Notes: a model not told the origin generated them from the letters alone. DNA of 64,000 bases from Bryocella elongata (GCF_900108185.1 NZ_FNVA01000006.1:417914-481913), one strand, 5' to 3'. Counted from the first letter of the stretch, positions 15,448 through 24,492 are shown. Numbers and translations: made by a program.

Positions 15448-16116
15448 CTAGAACTTGAGGTAGAAGCCGACGGTGGGTTGCAAAGTGTAGGTGCGCTTCT
15501 GAAGCGTCAGGTAGTTGGCGTTGAAGTCCGGATCTTCGAAGAACAGTTGGCGGAAGCCGCCGCGGATGCCCAGGTATCCGTTGATGTCCTTCTGCAGGCC
15601 AGCCGAATAGTAGACCATCGGACGGGCTTCGGTCTGCTGACCCTGGCCGCCGTGTCCGGTCGGCTTGAACTCGAGGAAGCCGCCGCCGGCGCCGAAGAAG
15701 GGCCGCAGGCCGACGACGGTGAACAGAGGCTGTGCGACGTAGCCGAAGGTGTACTCGCTGGCGCGGGTCTGGACCTGGTTGGGAGCGACGCTGATGAAGT
15801 TCTCGGTGTAACGAGCGTAGCTGCCGTTGAACTCGAAGCCGACCCACGGGCGCTGCTGATAACGGATCGTCACGATCGCGCCGAGGGTGTTCGAGGTCTG
15901 CTGCTCCACGGTGGAACCGTAGTCAGGAGCTTCCGGCGGAATAATCGGGCCGGTAACGGTGTGGGTGAACATGCCGGCGCCGGAGACCCCGAGGTCGACC
16001 CGCGACATCACGCGGGAAAAGGACGACTGTGGTGTGCTGGCCTGAGCAAGAGAAGAAACGGGAACGCTGCAGGCGAGAGCGGCTGCACAGAACAGGAGGG
16101 AAGCTTTATGCATCAA
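15448..16116 (-). CDS. Outer-membrane beta-barrel protein
   Basis: The 222-residue protein starts with a signal peptide (MMHKASLLFCAAALACSVPVSSLAQA) and continues with alternating polar and aromatic strands such as RPWVGFEFNGSYARYTENF, SEYTFGYVAQPLFTV and a C-terminal TLQPTVGFYLKF ending in phenylalanine. This is typical of small outer-membrane beta-barrels. No specific transport or adhesion function can be assigned. It lies between the NfeD-like and SPOR genes in one probable transcript. Confidence 0.82.
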   Translation of the reverse strand: MMHKASLLFCAAALACSVPVSSLAQASTPQSSFSRVMSRVDLGVSGAGMFTHTVTGPIIPPEAPDYGSTVEQQTSNTLGAIVTIRYQQRPWVGFEFNGSYARYTENFISVAPNQVQTRASEYTFGYVAQPLFTVVGLRPFFGAGGGFLEFKPTGHGGQGQQTEARPMVYYSAGLQKDINGYLGIRGGFRQLFFEDPDFNANYLTLQKRTYTLQPTVGFYLKF

Positions 16117-16152
16117 GTCGAAATGGCTCCGAGGCGCGGACGCACCCGAGCC

Positions 16153-16596
16153 CTAGTCTAAACCCTTGTTCCGCCGGGCGCGTCGCGCAACCGTCGCAAG
16201 CAGGGCCAGACCGACGCCAAGGACGATCCCGCATGGGAGGGAGACGCTGCGATGCAGCGGTGGGTTAGCAGCCGGGGAGAAGAGAAACGTCAGACTGACG
16301 GCATAGATCGAAGCGGCCAGGGCCAGGCCCCGGTCCGGCAAAGTTCTCAGGAAGCCTGTAGTCAAGACGGCCAGTGCCGCCAGTGTGATCGCTGCGCCTG
16401 CCGGTTCGACGGGAAGGTGTGGGAGAGCCGCCAGCGACAGCAGCACGCAGGTCAGGCCGATGCTGCCTGGAATCACCAGGCCGGGGCGATTCAGCTCGAC
16501 GGCGCCCAGCGCCACACCGCTGGTGAAGAGCAAGACGACGCCGTCAGGCGTGGTGGGTACCATGTGGGAAAGGACCAGGTGAGTTGTAGAGAACAT
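16153..16596 (-). CDS. NfeD-like small membrane protein
   Basis: The 147-residue protein has about four hydrophobic segments, and its centre (VALGAVELNRPGLVIPGSIG then LLSLAALPHLPVEPAG) resembles the membrane core of NfeD/YqiJ-type proteins. It lacks the N-terminal ClpP-like protease and the C-terminal OB-fold of long NfeD proteins. NfeD proteins commonly pair with SPFH/stomatin proteins, but none is adjacent. It begins 16 bases after the TPR gene ends, in the same minus-strand run. Confidence 0.6.
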   Translation of the reverse strand: MFSTTHLVLSHMVPTTPDGVVLLFTSGVALGAVELNRPGLVIPGSIGLTCVLLSLAALPHLPVEPAGAAITLAALAVLTTGFLRTLPDRGLALAASIYAVSLTFLFSPAANPPLHRSVSLPCGIVLGVGLALLATVARRARRNKGLD

Positions 16597-16612
16597 CGCC
16601 GCGTCTACCGGA

Positions 16613-18208
16613 CTAAGGAATCTGCTGGCCGCGCTGCTGCAGCGTCAGCTTCATTGCGAGGGCGGCGGAGTTCTGCGGCTCCAGTTGAAGCGCGTGCGTG
16701 ACGTCGCTTGCGGCGGCGGAGAGCATATTGTCCGCGAGGTCTAGGCGGGCGAGCTCCAGAAATGCTGCCGCCGAGGGCTTGACCTTGAGGGCGGCGAGCG
16801 CCTCGAAGCGGGCCGAGACGGCGTCTCCACTTCGGTCGCGCAGGTTGGCGAGGCCGATGTGTGCGGACCAGGAGGCCGGGTCGGCTTCGAGGGCGCTCTG
16901 GAACTCACTCTCGGCCTCGGGAAGGAGGTTCTGGTTCAGGTAGCTGTTGCCAAGCTGCACATACTGCTCAGCGCGCTGTTGGGGAGGCAGCATGGCCAGC
17001 TGCAGGGCGCGCATCTGGTCGAGCTGGAACGCCGCCTGGCGGAAGCCGGTCTCCGAGTAGTCGCGGCGGACGCGTTCGACCGGGCTGAAGACCGTCTCCG
17101 GGATGCTGGAGAGCCTGGTTCCGGGGGCCGCGAGGCTGAGGCGCGCCCGGAGAGCTCCGGCTTCGTTGTCATTCTGCTTTAGCTTGAGCGCCGCGTCGGC
17201 CTCGCGGAGCGCCGCGGCGGTATCACCGCGACGGAAGAGGGAGACCGCGAGGTTGTAGTGGTAGTCCTCATCGCTGGGATCCGCGGTCGATGCCTGCTGG
17301 AAGAGAGCGACGGCATCCTTGCCCTGTCGGCTGCGGGCCACGGCCTGGTCGTTCACGACCTCGGGGAGAGACAGCTGGCCTGCGAGGGTGGCGAAGGCCT
17401 GTTCGGCGCCAGCGTAGTTGGCGGAGTTGAAGCGTGCCAGGCCGAGGTAGAAGTTGGCTTCCAGCGAAACCCGGCTGGAGCTCGGTACCTTGGCCAGCGA
17501 AGCGGCAGCAGCCGCGTAGTCGCGGTCGGTGTACTGCTGCTTGCCAAGGGCCAGAAGGGCGTCGGCGTAGGTGGGGACGAGATTCACGGCGGCGGTCAGA
17601 CGCTGGATCCGCTCGGCCGGGGTCGGTGCGTTCGAGCCACGGATATAGTCCTCAAATGCCGCCAGGGGTACGTTTCCACCCGCGGTGATGAAGGTCTGCT
17701 CGGTGACATTGAAGTGGGGATCCATCACCCTGGCGACCTTCCAGGCGACAGCGTTCTCGGCGTCGAAGAGCCTGTTGAGCTCGGCGCCATCTTCCACGGG
17801 AGCGGATAGCTGCAGGCCATCGACCGAAAGTACGCGGGCCTGGATGGTGATCTGGCCATTGATGACGTTGAAGGTGCCGACGATCACGTAGTTTGCATCG
17901 AGCCGCTGTGCGATTCGGATCGTGCTCGCCCGCGACGGTCGGAAGTCGCCGGGAAGTCCCAGATGGTCATAGGCGTACGCCCGGTCATCGTGGGAGATGG
18001 TGAGGAAGCGGGCCGACTCGAGCCGCTTATCCAGCGTGTACGGAAAGCTGTCGCCGATCCAGTTGAGTGATGGATTGCCGGAGCGATTCTCGAACGGCAG
18101 TACCAGCACCACCCGGCCGCCGGGCGACTGCGCGCACACCGCCGCCGCGGACGTGAACATTGCCAGCGACAGGGCAGAACGGGCGACAAGCTTCCAGGAG
18201 GACCACAT
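16613..18208 (-). CDS. Secreted tetratricopeptide-repeat protein
   Basis: About 531 residues with a signal peptide (MWSSWKLVARSALSLAMFTSAAAVCAQ). An N-terminal domain (VVLVLPFENRSGNPSLNWIGDSFPYTL) resembles the TolB/adenylate-cyclase-associated FlgO-type domain, and TPR units follow from about residue 210, for example YVQLGNSYLNQNLLPEAESEFQSALE. Such proteins usually scaffold periplasmic complexes. I chose the ATG at 18208 because it gives a clean signal peptide. A consensus TATAAT lies seven bases upstream with no ribosome binding site between, suggesting a leaderless mRNA. It heads the four-gene envelope run and diverges from the amidase gene. Confidence 0.85.
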   Translation of the reverse strand: MWSSWKLVARSALSLAMFTSAAAVCAQSPGGRVVLVLPFENRSGNPSLNWIGDSFPYTLDKRLESARFLTISHDDRAYAYDHLGLPGDFRPSRASTIRIAQRLDANYVIVGTFNVINGQITIQARVLSVDGLQLSAPVEDGAELNRLFDAENAVAWKVARVMDPHFNVTEQTFITAGGNVPLAAFEDYIRGSNAPTPAERIQRLTAAVNLVPTYADALLALGKQQYTDRDYAAAAASLAKVPSSSRVSLEANFYLGLARFNSANYAGAEQAFATLAGQLSLPEVVNDQAVARSRQGKDAVALFQQASTADPSDEDYHYNLAVSLFRRGDTAAALREADAALKLKQNDNEAGALRARLSLAAPGTRLSSIPETVFSPVERVRRDYSETGFRQAAFQLDQMRALQLAMLPPQQRAEQYVQLGNSYLNQNLLPEAESEFQSALEADPASWSAHIGLANLRDRSGDAVSARFEALAALKVKPSAAAFLELARLDLADNMLSAAASDVTHALQLEPQNSAALAMKLTLQQRGQQIP

Positions 18209-18215
18209 CGACACG

Positions 18216-18221
18216 ATTATA
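18216..18221 (-). promoter_or_regulatory. Candidate -10 element giving a leaderless mRNA
   Basis: On the minus strand TATAAT is followed by CGTGTCG and then the ATG of the TPR gene, placing the expected transcription start at the start codon itself. No good -35 hexamer is seen 17 bases upstream. Confidence 0.45.
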
Positions 18222-18305
18222 GGCGGCGAGGATGGGCAGGTATCCGACTGAGCACCCCGAATCCACTGCAAAGGCGGGTGTCCAAACCTACACTGAGAAG
18301 CAGCG

Positions 18306-20522
18306 ATGCAGATGACCCGGAAAAGAGAAGGCTGGCGCAGGTGGAGCGCGAGCGGCGTGCTCGCGGCCTCGTGCGCGATGACGCCTGCCGGGATTCTCGG
18401 CCAGCCTCCTGCCGCTGCGCATGCTCACCCGGATGCCTGGACGGCAGCGATTCGAGCGCGCCGCAGCTTCGAGGGTATGCCGCCCGGATCGCATCGTAAG
18501 CCGGGCTATGGGCACCTGATCCTCGCGTTCCAGGCGATCTACCACAACGATCCCGGCGGTCCACACGCGGCTGCCGCTGTCGCGCAGGTCGCCGAGCTCT
18601 TCGCCGAGGAAGGCCGCGAGTTCCACGACAAGCACGAGTTTGTTAACGCCGCCCGGCAGTATCAGTACCTCGCCAAGGCTTACCCTGGCGGAGACGAAGC
18701 TCCGGCAGCGCTTGGCCACGCCGCCGAGTATCTTGGGCCTGCGTTCGCGAACGATCCCCGGCAGGCAGCCCAGGTGCGGGCGGAGCTGGTGAACGACTAC
18801 CCAGGCTCCCGCGAAGCCCGCGCGCTTCGCCACGATTCCTCGGCCAGCGTGCCTAATCCCCCGGTACCGGCCCCGGTGCCGCAAGCTCCCGCGCCTCAGG
18901 CGCCTGTCGAGCGCGTCGCCGAGCAGGATGCGCCGCCGCCCCCATCGCAGGTGCTGCACCACAAGGGTGGGTCGGATATTCCACTGGCGACCCTGACCAG
19001 CATCCGGCACTGGTCCACCTCGGACTACACGCGCGTCGCGATCGATCTGGGCGCGGACGTGGAGTATGAGGCGGCTCGCGTCGAAAGCCCGACCCGCATC
19101 TTCTTCGATCTCCACCACACGCATCTCGCTCCGGGGATCGAAGGCCACAACTTCAACGTCACGGACGATGGCTTCCTGACCCGCATCCGCGCCGCGCAGT
19201 ACAACGCCGATACGGTCCGCGTGGTGCTGGACGTCCACCGGATCACGGACTTTTCGGCCTTTCTCCTGCCGAATCCCGATCGCCTCATCATCGATATCCA
19301 CGGCCGTAAGCGGGATGCGCCGCCGGCTCCAGCGGCAGCCGGAGCGAGCGTCCCTCCGCCGATCACGCAGTCTCAGGTCACGCAGCCTCAGCCTGCTCAA
19401 CGCGCAGATCTTGCCGGCTCCAGCCTTCCTCCCATGCCTGTGACGGACGGCAGCGAAGGTTTCGGCCTGCCGAGTGGCGGTTCCCGTGGGGCAGTCGCAA
19501 GGCCGCGAGTGGTGGTTGCCTCCGAGCCCACGGCGGCGCGGCCCGTACCCAACACCATCTCCACCAGCTCCAGCGCGACCAGCGCTGAGGTCGCGGCCGT
19601 CTCCAGCCAGCCCGGCAAGATGGAGGCGACCCGCCGCCCGACCTCGAAGCCCGTCGCGGCGAAGAGCTCCGTGCCGGACGCCGACGTGGAGCTGTCCGAA
19701 CAGGCGGGACCGCACGTTGCGGGAAGGCCGACTGCCGCGCCGCCACCTGCGGCTGACGGCCAGACCTCGCTGATGCGGGCGCTGGGCCTCAAGATCGGCC
19801 GCATCGTCATTGACGCGGGGCACGGCGGTCACGACTCGGGCACGCTGGGCGCCGGTGGCATCGAAGAGAAGGATGTCGTGCTGGATGTTGCGTTGCGCCT
19901 GGGCAAGCTGCTGCACGACCGGCTCGGCACGGAGGTGGTCTACACCCGCGCGAGCGACACCTTCGTGCCGCTCGAAACACGCACCGCCATCGCGAACAAG
20001 GCGCAGGCCGATCTCTTCATCTCCATCCACGCCAACAGCTCCGCGGACAAAACCGTGCGCGGGGTCGAGGTCTACTACCTGAACTTCACCAACGATGCCG
20101 AGGCGATGCGGGTCGCGGCTCGCGAGAACGCGGTCTCGACGCAGAGCGTGCACCAGCTGAGCGAGCTGGTAGAGAAGATCGCCCTCAAGGACAAGGTCGA
20201 GGAGTCGCGCGACCTCGCGGCGGATGTCGACAGCTCGCTGTACGGTGGCTTGACCGACGGCAACGCCGGACTCAGGAATCGCGGTGTGAAGAAGGCGCCG
20301 TTCGTGGTGCTCATCGGAGCAAACATGCCGTCGATCCTGGCGGAGATCAGCTTCGTGACAAACAAGGCCGATGCCGCCGAACTCCGCAATCCTGCCTATC
20401 GTCAGCGCGTGGCGGAGAGCCTCTATCGCGGCGTGGCGCAGTATGCGGGCGCGGTGAACGGGGCGACGCCTGCACCGGCGTCGAAGAGCGCTCACCTCGA
20501 GCGTGCGAGCGCTCCGCGCTGA
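18306..20522 (+). CDS. N-acetylmuramoyl-L-alanine amidase with AMIN domain
   Basis: The 738-residue protein combines an N-terminal helical region with TPR-like features, an AMIN domain (about residues 230-340, IRHWSTSDYTRVAIDLGA through PNPDRLIIDIHG), a long Pro/Ala/Ser linker and a C-terminal amidase_3 domain. The catalytic domain shows IVIDAGHGGHDSGTLGAGG, ADLFISIHANSS and ILAEISFVTNKADAA, the usual zinc-binding His/Glu set. It cleaves the amide between MurNAc and the stem peptide in the periplasm, typically at the division septum. The AMIN domain targets the enzyme. The N-terminus to about residue 40 contains a plausible signal segment. Divergent from the TPR/SPOR operon, which also carries a septal SPOR protein. 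Confidence 0.93.
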   Translation: MQMTRKREGWRRWSASGVLAASCAMTPAGILGQPPAAAHAHPDAWTAAIRARRSFEGMPPGSHRKPGYGHLILAFQAIYHNDPGGPHAAAAVAQVAELFAEEGREFHDKHEFVNAARQYQYLAKAYPGGDEAPAALGHAAEYLGPAFANDPRQAAQVRAELVNDYPGSREARALRHDSSASVPNPPVPAPVPQAPAPQAPVERVAEQDAPPPPSQVLHHKGGSDIPLATLTSIRHWSTSDYTRVAIDLGADVEYEAARVESPTRIFFDLHHTHLAPGIEGHNFNVTDDGFLTRIRAAQYNADTVRVVLDVHRITDFSAFLLPNPDRLIIDIHGRKRDAPPAPAAAGASVPPPITQSQVTQPQPAQRADLAGSSLPPMPVTDGSEGFGLPSGGSRGAVARPRVVVASEPTAARPVPNTISTSSSATSAEVAAVSSQPGKMEATRRPTSKPVAAKSSVPDADVELSEQAGPHVAGRPTAAPPPAADGQTSLMRALGLKIGRIVIDAGHGGHDSGTLGAGGIEEKDVVLDVALRLGKLLHDRLGTEVVYTRASDTFVPLETRTAIANKAQADLFISIHANSSADKTVRGVEVYYLNFTNDAEAMRVAARENAVSTQSVHQLSELVEKIALKDKVEESRDLAADVDSSLYGGLTDGNAGLRNRGVKKAPFVVLIGANMPSILAEISFVTNKADAAELRNPAYRQRVAESLYRGVAQYAGAVNGATPAPASKSAHLERASAPR

Positions 20523-20666
20523 GGCATTGATCTGCATCTCTCCGGCCAAATTCCGCCAACCGCGGAGCCTCTGACGCGAAGCACTGCCCGCGAAGCGGCG
20601 AACGCGGGCGATAGCCTGCGCTGCACTCCGTGCTTACCTTCGGCTAGTTGGTGTAGTCTGCGCAAT

Positions 20667-21797
20667 ATGAGGCGGGTGTTGCGTTACGGCTGGGCGATAG
20701 CAATTGCAATGGGCTGGGCCCTGGGCTCCAACGCGCAGGGAACCGTGGCGATCAACGAGCCAAAGGCGCCGCTGCTGCCCGCGAGCTTCGGCGAGTGGAC
20801 GACCTCGGCCGGAAGCCCGAGCGGAACCTCGAGCCTATCGCTGACGACTGTCAGCAAGGCGGCGCTTCAGGAGTGCGGGCCGCAACGTTCTGCGGTTCAC
20901 GACTACATGCGCAATGGCAAGACGATCCACGTCGAAGCGATCGAGTTCAACGACCGCACTGGCGCAGAGAGCGCGTTCTCGCTCGTCGCGAAGCCCGACA
21001 TGAAGCAGGGCAAGGCCATCGGCGATCTGGACTCCGTCGGCGAGGACGCTATCCTCTTTCGTGCCGACGCTTCGCTCGTACTGGTGACGCCTGCGACGGA
21101 AGCCGACCTGAAGACTTTCGCGCCACTCGTCGCAACGCTGCCCAAGGCCTACGGCAACACGGGAATTGCACCCCTGCTGCCTTCATTGGCGCCGAAGACG
21201 AACCTCGTTGCGGGCTCGCTGCGCTACGCCCTCGGTGCGAACACCTATGCGGCGCAGGGTGGTGTGATCCCCGCGCAGTCGCTGGAGTGGGACAAGAGCG
21301 CTGAAGCCATCACGGCCACCTACAGCGGCAAGGGTGGTCGCGAGACGCTCACCGTCGTCTCCTATCCCACGCCGGAGATCGCCTCGGCCGTCACGAAGCG
21401 TGTTCAGGCGCAGATGCCCGGATTGGGGCCACAGTTTACGAACGCGAAGGCGCGCCGCGAGCGCATCCTTATGGTCGTTGCCTCCGGTCCATGGACCGCT
21501 GACGACGCGCAGAAGCTCATCGACAGCGTGCACCTGCATGAGCAGCTCTCGGTGGATAAAGGCAGCCCGCCGCCGGACTTCAACGTCGAGGTCCACAAGA
21601 CCGCGAGCCTGCTGGTCTCCATCACCATCTTCTCGGGTGCGCTGATGGTCGCCGCGCTGGTGCTCGCGATCTTCTTCGGCGGCGGCCGGGCGCTGGTCCG
21701 TGCTCTTCGCGGCAAGCCTCCGGCTGTCGAAGCGGAGTTCCTCAGCCTTCACCTCGATCCGCAGAACGCTCCGGCGAAGTTTCAGTCGGAGAAGTAG
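20667..21797 (+). CDS. DUF6599-like exported membrane-anchored protein
   Basis: The 376-residue protein has an N-terminal signal (YGWAIAIAMGWALGSNAQG), a long soluble domain beginning ASFGEWTTSAGSPSG with a repeated half-structure (two SPTPEIASAV / SAFSLVAKPDM-type segments), and a C-terminal membrane span (LLVSITIFSGALMVAALVLAIFFGG). It resembles proteins annotated DUF6599 in acidobacteria. Function unknown. TAGTCT lies seven bases before the ATG, again hinting at a leaderless transcript. It is followed by a 900-base region holding the candidate small RNA. Confidence 0.75.
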   Translation: MRRVLRYGWAIAIAMGWALGSNAQGTVAINEPKAPLLPASFGEWTTSAGSPSGTSSLSLTTVSKAALQECGPQRSAVHDYMRNGKTIHVEAIEFNDRTGAESAFSLVAKPDMKQGKAIGDLDSVGEDAILFRADASLVLVTPATEADLKTFAPLVATLPKAYGNTGIAPLLPSLAPKTNLVAGSLRYALGANTYAAQGGVIPAQSLEWDKSAEAITATYSGKGGRETLTVVSYPTPEIASAVTKRVQAQMPGLGPQFTNAKARRERILMVVASGPWTADDAQKLIDSVHLHEQLSVDKGSPPPDFNVEVHKTASLLVSITIFSGALMVAALVLAIFFGGGRALVRALRGKPPAVEAEFLSLHLDPQNAPAKFQSEK

Positions 21798-22049
21798 CGC
21801 CCGCGCTCGAGTCCCCGGGTTCGTCCGCATTGCCCTCGCGGAATTCTCCTTGCACGCGGGCTGCCGAAGCGCCGTTCGGCCTGGGTCATCTGACAGGATC
21901 GCGCCTGCCGGCGTTCTCCGGACTGCAACACGTTGTCCCGGCTCCCCACGAGGTGCCGTCGGAAGAAACGCTTCGAAACCCGGGGAAACCGGGGTAAATG
22001 TAGCTAAATCGCTGAAAACGGGGATGTTGCCCTTTCTCCGAAAACATCC

Positions 22050-22078
22050 TTGACAGCACCGGAGGTGAACCATACTCT
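22050..22078 (+). promoter_or_regulatory. Promoter of candidate small RNA
   Basis: A perfect TTGACA (22050-22055) and TACTCT (22073-22078) are separated by exactly 17 bp, predicting transcription from about 22085. The stretch from 21798 to 22049 upstream shows no gene. Confidence 0.6.
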
Positions 22079-22084
22079 TTGGTC

Positions 22085-22166
22085 AGAGAGTTCCGATGGC
22101 CTTGCCTCCGTTGGAACTGCCTCCCATAGAAAAGAAGCCGCCCTGTTGCCGGGCGGCTTCTTTGTT
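22085..22166 (+). ncRNA. Candidate structured small RNA with CCUCC motifs
   Basis: About 80 nt from the predicted start to the terminator. The first hairpin pairs AGTTCCGATGG (22089-22099) with CCGTTGGAACT (22108-22118): 11 consecutive pairs, two of them G-U, around the loop CCTTGCCT. A single-stranded linker GCCTCCCATAGAAAA follows. The terminator hairpin is GAAGCCGCCC/GGGCGGCTTC. CCTCC occurs at the loop/stem edge and in the linker; it is complementary to Shine-Dalgarno sequences. It matches no RNA family I recognise. No open reading frame explains it. Confidence 0.6.
22134..22166 (+). terminator. Rho-independent terminator of the candidate small RNA
   Basis: GAAGCCGCCC (22134-22143) and GGGCGGCTTC (22151-22160) form a perfect 10-bp stem with a seven-base loop, followed by TTTGTTTG. 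The A-rich 5' flank means it could also act on the other strand. Confidence 0.9.
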
Positions 22167-22430
22167 TGTGGAAAACACTCCCGCTGTGTGCAGAGCGTGT
22201 CCTTAACTCGGGCAGTCCTGAAATGGCCTCGTGAGTGTTTGTCGCGTATCGACGCGGTGTGAAAGCCTCCGGCGGGAACGTCGATAGACCGTCTGCAACA
22301 AGAACCAGTACCGCGGCGATCACAAGGGCGGACTGGGAAGCTTCGAGCAGCCCGGCCATAGAACGGGCGCCCGAACGTAACCGCGACCGCGTCGCGCAGG
22401 CCCAAAGCACGCCACACTTGGAGTTCTCCC

Positions 22431-22523
22431 ATGCATGAAGTGATCGTTTCAATGTCCTGCCTGTTGATGGTCCTTGCTCCCTGCGCCGTTGTCCTGGCTT
22501 CGCGAGTCGAAGGCGGCCGCTAA
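22431..22523 (+). CDS. Possible 30-residue small membrane protein
   Basis: An ATG at 22431 preceded by TTGGAG (seven-base spacing) opens a 30-codon frame ending in TAA. The peptide starts MHEVIVSMSCLLMVLAP and contains one hydrophobic segment and a basic tail (SRVEGGR). Good ribosome binding site and membrane-like composition are the only evidence. It could equally be chance. The rest of 22167-22709 shows nothing else coding. Confidence 0.3.
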   Translation: MHEVIVSMSCLLMVLAPCAVVLASRVEGGR

Positions 22524-22652
22524 CCCCAGGAGATCTCTTCCCGGACATCTCTGCGCACTTGCGTAAGAGGGGCGAGCCTGTGCCACGCCTCGCTCTGGCA
22601 AGACCAACCTGCCGTCTTCACGGTGTCTTTCCAGCATTCCTCTCAACTGATA

Positions 22653-22667
22653 TACCTGCCTGACAGG
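22653..22667 (+). promoter_or_regulatory. Inverted repeat upstream of the GH28 gene, possible operator
   Basis: ACCTG and CAGGT flank a five-base centre CCTGA, about 45 bases before the GH28 start codon. It could bind a regulator of pectin genes. No matching site elsewhere was noticed, so the call is weak. Confidence 0.25.
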
Positions 22668-22709
22668 TTTGTGCTAGCTTGGCTGGCGACCCTTTCAGGA
22701 GGTTCTTCC

Positions 22710-24233
22710 GTGTTCCAGGTCCGTTCTGCCGCCTTTCTCTCGCTCTGGTTTGCCGCCGGGTCTGCACTTTCAGGCGCTGCCGCAGCGCAGGACACGCGCA
22801 CCGTGACCGAGCCGGTGATCCCAGCAGCCTGCGTCAAGCTGGAAGCGCGCCTTCGGTCTACTCCTGATGGAAACGGTGGCGCTCTGCGCTCAGAGGACGA
22901 GTCAAAGCTCGACACCGAGCGCATCCAGAAGGCGCTCGACACCTGTGGTGCAGGGAAGGCCGTAGAGCTGGCTCTCGCCGTCCACGACCCGCACATCGCG
23001 ACATCCGGCCCGCAGTACCCTGCCGCTGACGCCTTCCTGACGGGTCCGCTCGAACTTCGCGACGGTGTGACCCTGCTGATCGACAAGGGCGTCACGCTCT
23101 TTGCCTCCCGCGATCCGAAGGTCTTCGATGTGGCGAAGCCTGGCGACCCGATGAAGTGCGGCACACGGGAGCCTCGTCCGACCAGCTTTCCGACGTTCTC
23201 GGTCAACGCTGCGTCTCGTCCGCGCGGGGGGTGCCATTCGCTGATCACGGTGAACGCGAAGAATGCGGCCATCATGGGGCAGGGAACCATCGACGGCCGC
23301 GGCTACGCGAAGATGATCGGCCAGGAAGACAGCTGGTGGGAGCTCGCTCGCAAGTCGCAGCCCAACGACGACCTCTATTACTCGGTACGGATGATCGTCG
23401 CGAGCCACGCCGACGGCCTGATCCTCTACGGGATTCACCTGAACAACTCCATCAACTATCACGTGAGTGTGGGGCAGACCGACGGCTTCACCGCCTGGGG
23501 CGTGCACCTGCAGACCCCGGTGAACAAGAAGCTCATCGGCACGGACAACGATGCGCGCAACACGGACGGCATCGACCCGGGCACGAGCCAGAACATTACG
23601 ATCACCAACAGCTTCATCGACAATGGCGACGACAACGTGGCGATCAAGCAGGGCGTCAGCCACATGAGCGTGGTGCACGACCATTTCTACTCCGGGCACG
23701 GCATGTCGATTGGCTCGGAGACGGTGCTGGGGCAGAGCTTCCTGGTGGTGCATGACATCACAGAGGACCACACGACCTCGGGCATCCGCATCAAGTCCAA
23801 CGTGAAGCGCGGCGGCCCGGTGCATGACCTGATCTACAAGGGCATCTGCATGCGCGATGTGCCGATCCCCATCGCGATCTCGCCGTACTACACCAACCAG
23901 ACCGTCGAGCCGTTTGAGGATCCGAAGTACACGGGGGACAAGGTGCCCGACTACAAGGCGATCACGCTTGAGGACATCTGGTCCACCACGCCGGGCGACG
24001 TGCTGATTGCGGGCCTTGAGGGCCACACCACCGAAGTGAAGTTGGACCACGTCTTCATCCACGGCATCCAGCCCACACAGGTGCATCTCGACTATGCGGC
24101 AATCACGGCGGGGCTGACGAATATCCCCCTGACGCCTGAGCTGACGAAGAACCACGTGACGGTGACAGGAGCGATCCACAACGACATGCTGCCGGCCGAC
24201 CCGTGCCGGGACAAGTTCGTTCCATACCAGTAG
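22710..24233 (+). CDS. Secreted GH28 polygalacturonase-like hydrolase
   Basis: About 507 residues. The start is GTG 22710, seven bases after a perfect AGGAGG, followed by a signal peptide (SAAFLSLWFAAGSALSGAAAAQ). GH28 hallmarks are all present: NTDGIDPG, the catalytic pair in IDNGDDNVAIKQG, the His motif YSGHGMSIGSE, and TSGIRIKSN. GH28 enzymes hydrolyse galacturonide linkages of pectin by inversion. Acts in the periplasm or outside the cell. It stands alone, before the tRNA gene. Confidence 0.93.
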   Translation: MFQVRSAAFLSLWFAAGSALSGAAAAQDTRTVTEPVIPAACVKLEARLRSTPDGNGGALRSEDESKLDTERIQKALDTCGAGKAVELALAVHDPHIATSGPQYPAADAFLTGPLELRDGVTLLIDKGVTLFASRDPKVFDVAKPGDPMKCGTREPRPTSFPTFSVNAASRPRGGCHSLITVNAKNAAIMGQGTIDGRGYAKMIGQEDSWWELARKSQPNDDLYYSVRMIVASHADGLILYGIHLNNSINYHVSVGQTDGFTAWGVHLQTPVNKKLIGTDNDARNTDGIDPGTSQNITITNSFIDNGDDNVAIKQGVSHMSVVHDHFYSGHGMSIGSETVLGQSFLVVHDITEDHTTSGIRIKSNVKRGGPVHDLIYKGICMRDVPIPIAISPYYTNQTVEPFEDPKYTGDKVPDYKAITLEDIWSTTPGDVLIAGLEGHTTEVKLDHVFIHGIQPTQVHLDYAAITAGLTNIPLTPELTKNHVTVTGAIHNDMLPADPCRDKFVPYQ

Positions 24234-24290
24234 ATGTGAGGACTGGCGGCGTTTGTGGAACGCTGCGCGGCCGGATTTCCTCGTGCGCGG

Positions 24291-24319
24291 TTGGCGAGGG
24301 GCGCGAGGTTCGCTACAAT
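24291..24319 (+). promoter_or_regulatory. tRNA-Thr promoter
   Basis: TTGGCG (24291-24296) and TACAAT (24314-24319) with a 17-bp spacer lie 14 bases before the mature tRNA start. Confidence 0.65.
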
Positions 24320-24332
24320 GACAGAGGAGCAG

Positions 24333-24408
24333 GCCGACGTAGCTCAGTTGGTAGAGCAGCTGATTCGTAATCAGCAGGTCAACGGTTCAAGTCCGTTCGT
24401 CGGCTCCA
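24333..24408 (+). tRNA. tRNA-Thr (anticodon CGT)
   Basis: The 76-nt cloverleaf has acceptor arms GCCGACG and CGTCGGC, D-arm GCTCAGTTGGTAGAGC, anticodon stem GCTGA/TCAGC with loop TTCGTAA (anticodon CGT, reading ACG), and T-arm AACGG-TTCAAGT-CCGTT. The discriminator is T and CCA is encoded. Decayed mobile DNA lies immediately downstream. Confidence 0.97.
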
Positions 24409-24492
24409 TAAAATCAACAACTTGCGATTCACTTGACGGCGCCCTGCTGTACAAGTGCTGTGCCGGCGATCCTGGTCTGCAGGACTCGCATC

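Noticed and set aside
18288..20549. 753-codon minus-strand frame opposite the amidase gene
   Set aside because: The plus strand encodes clear AMIN and amidase_3 motifs; the minus product has no recognisable domain.
22902..24179. 425-codon minus-strand frame opposite the GH28 gene
   Set aside because: No family features, while the plus strand has all GH28 motifs.
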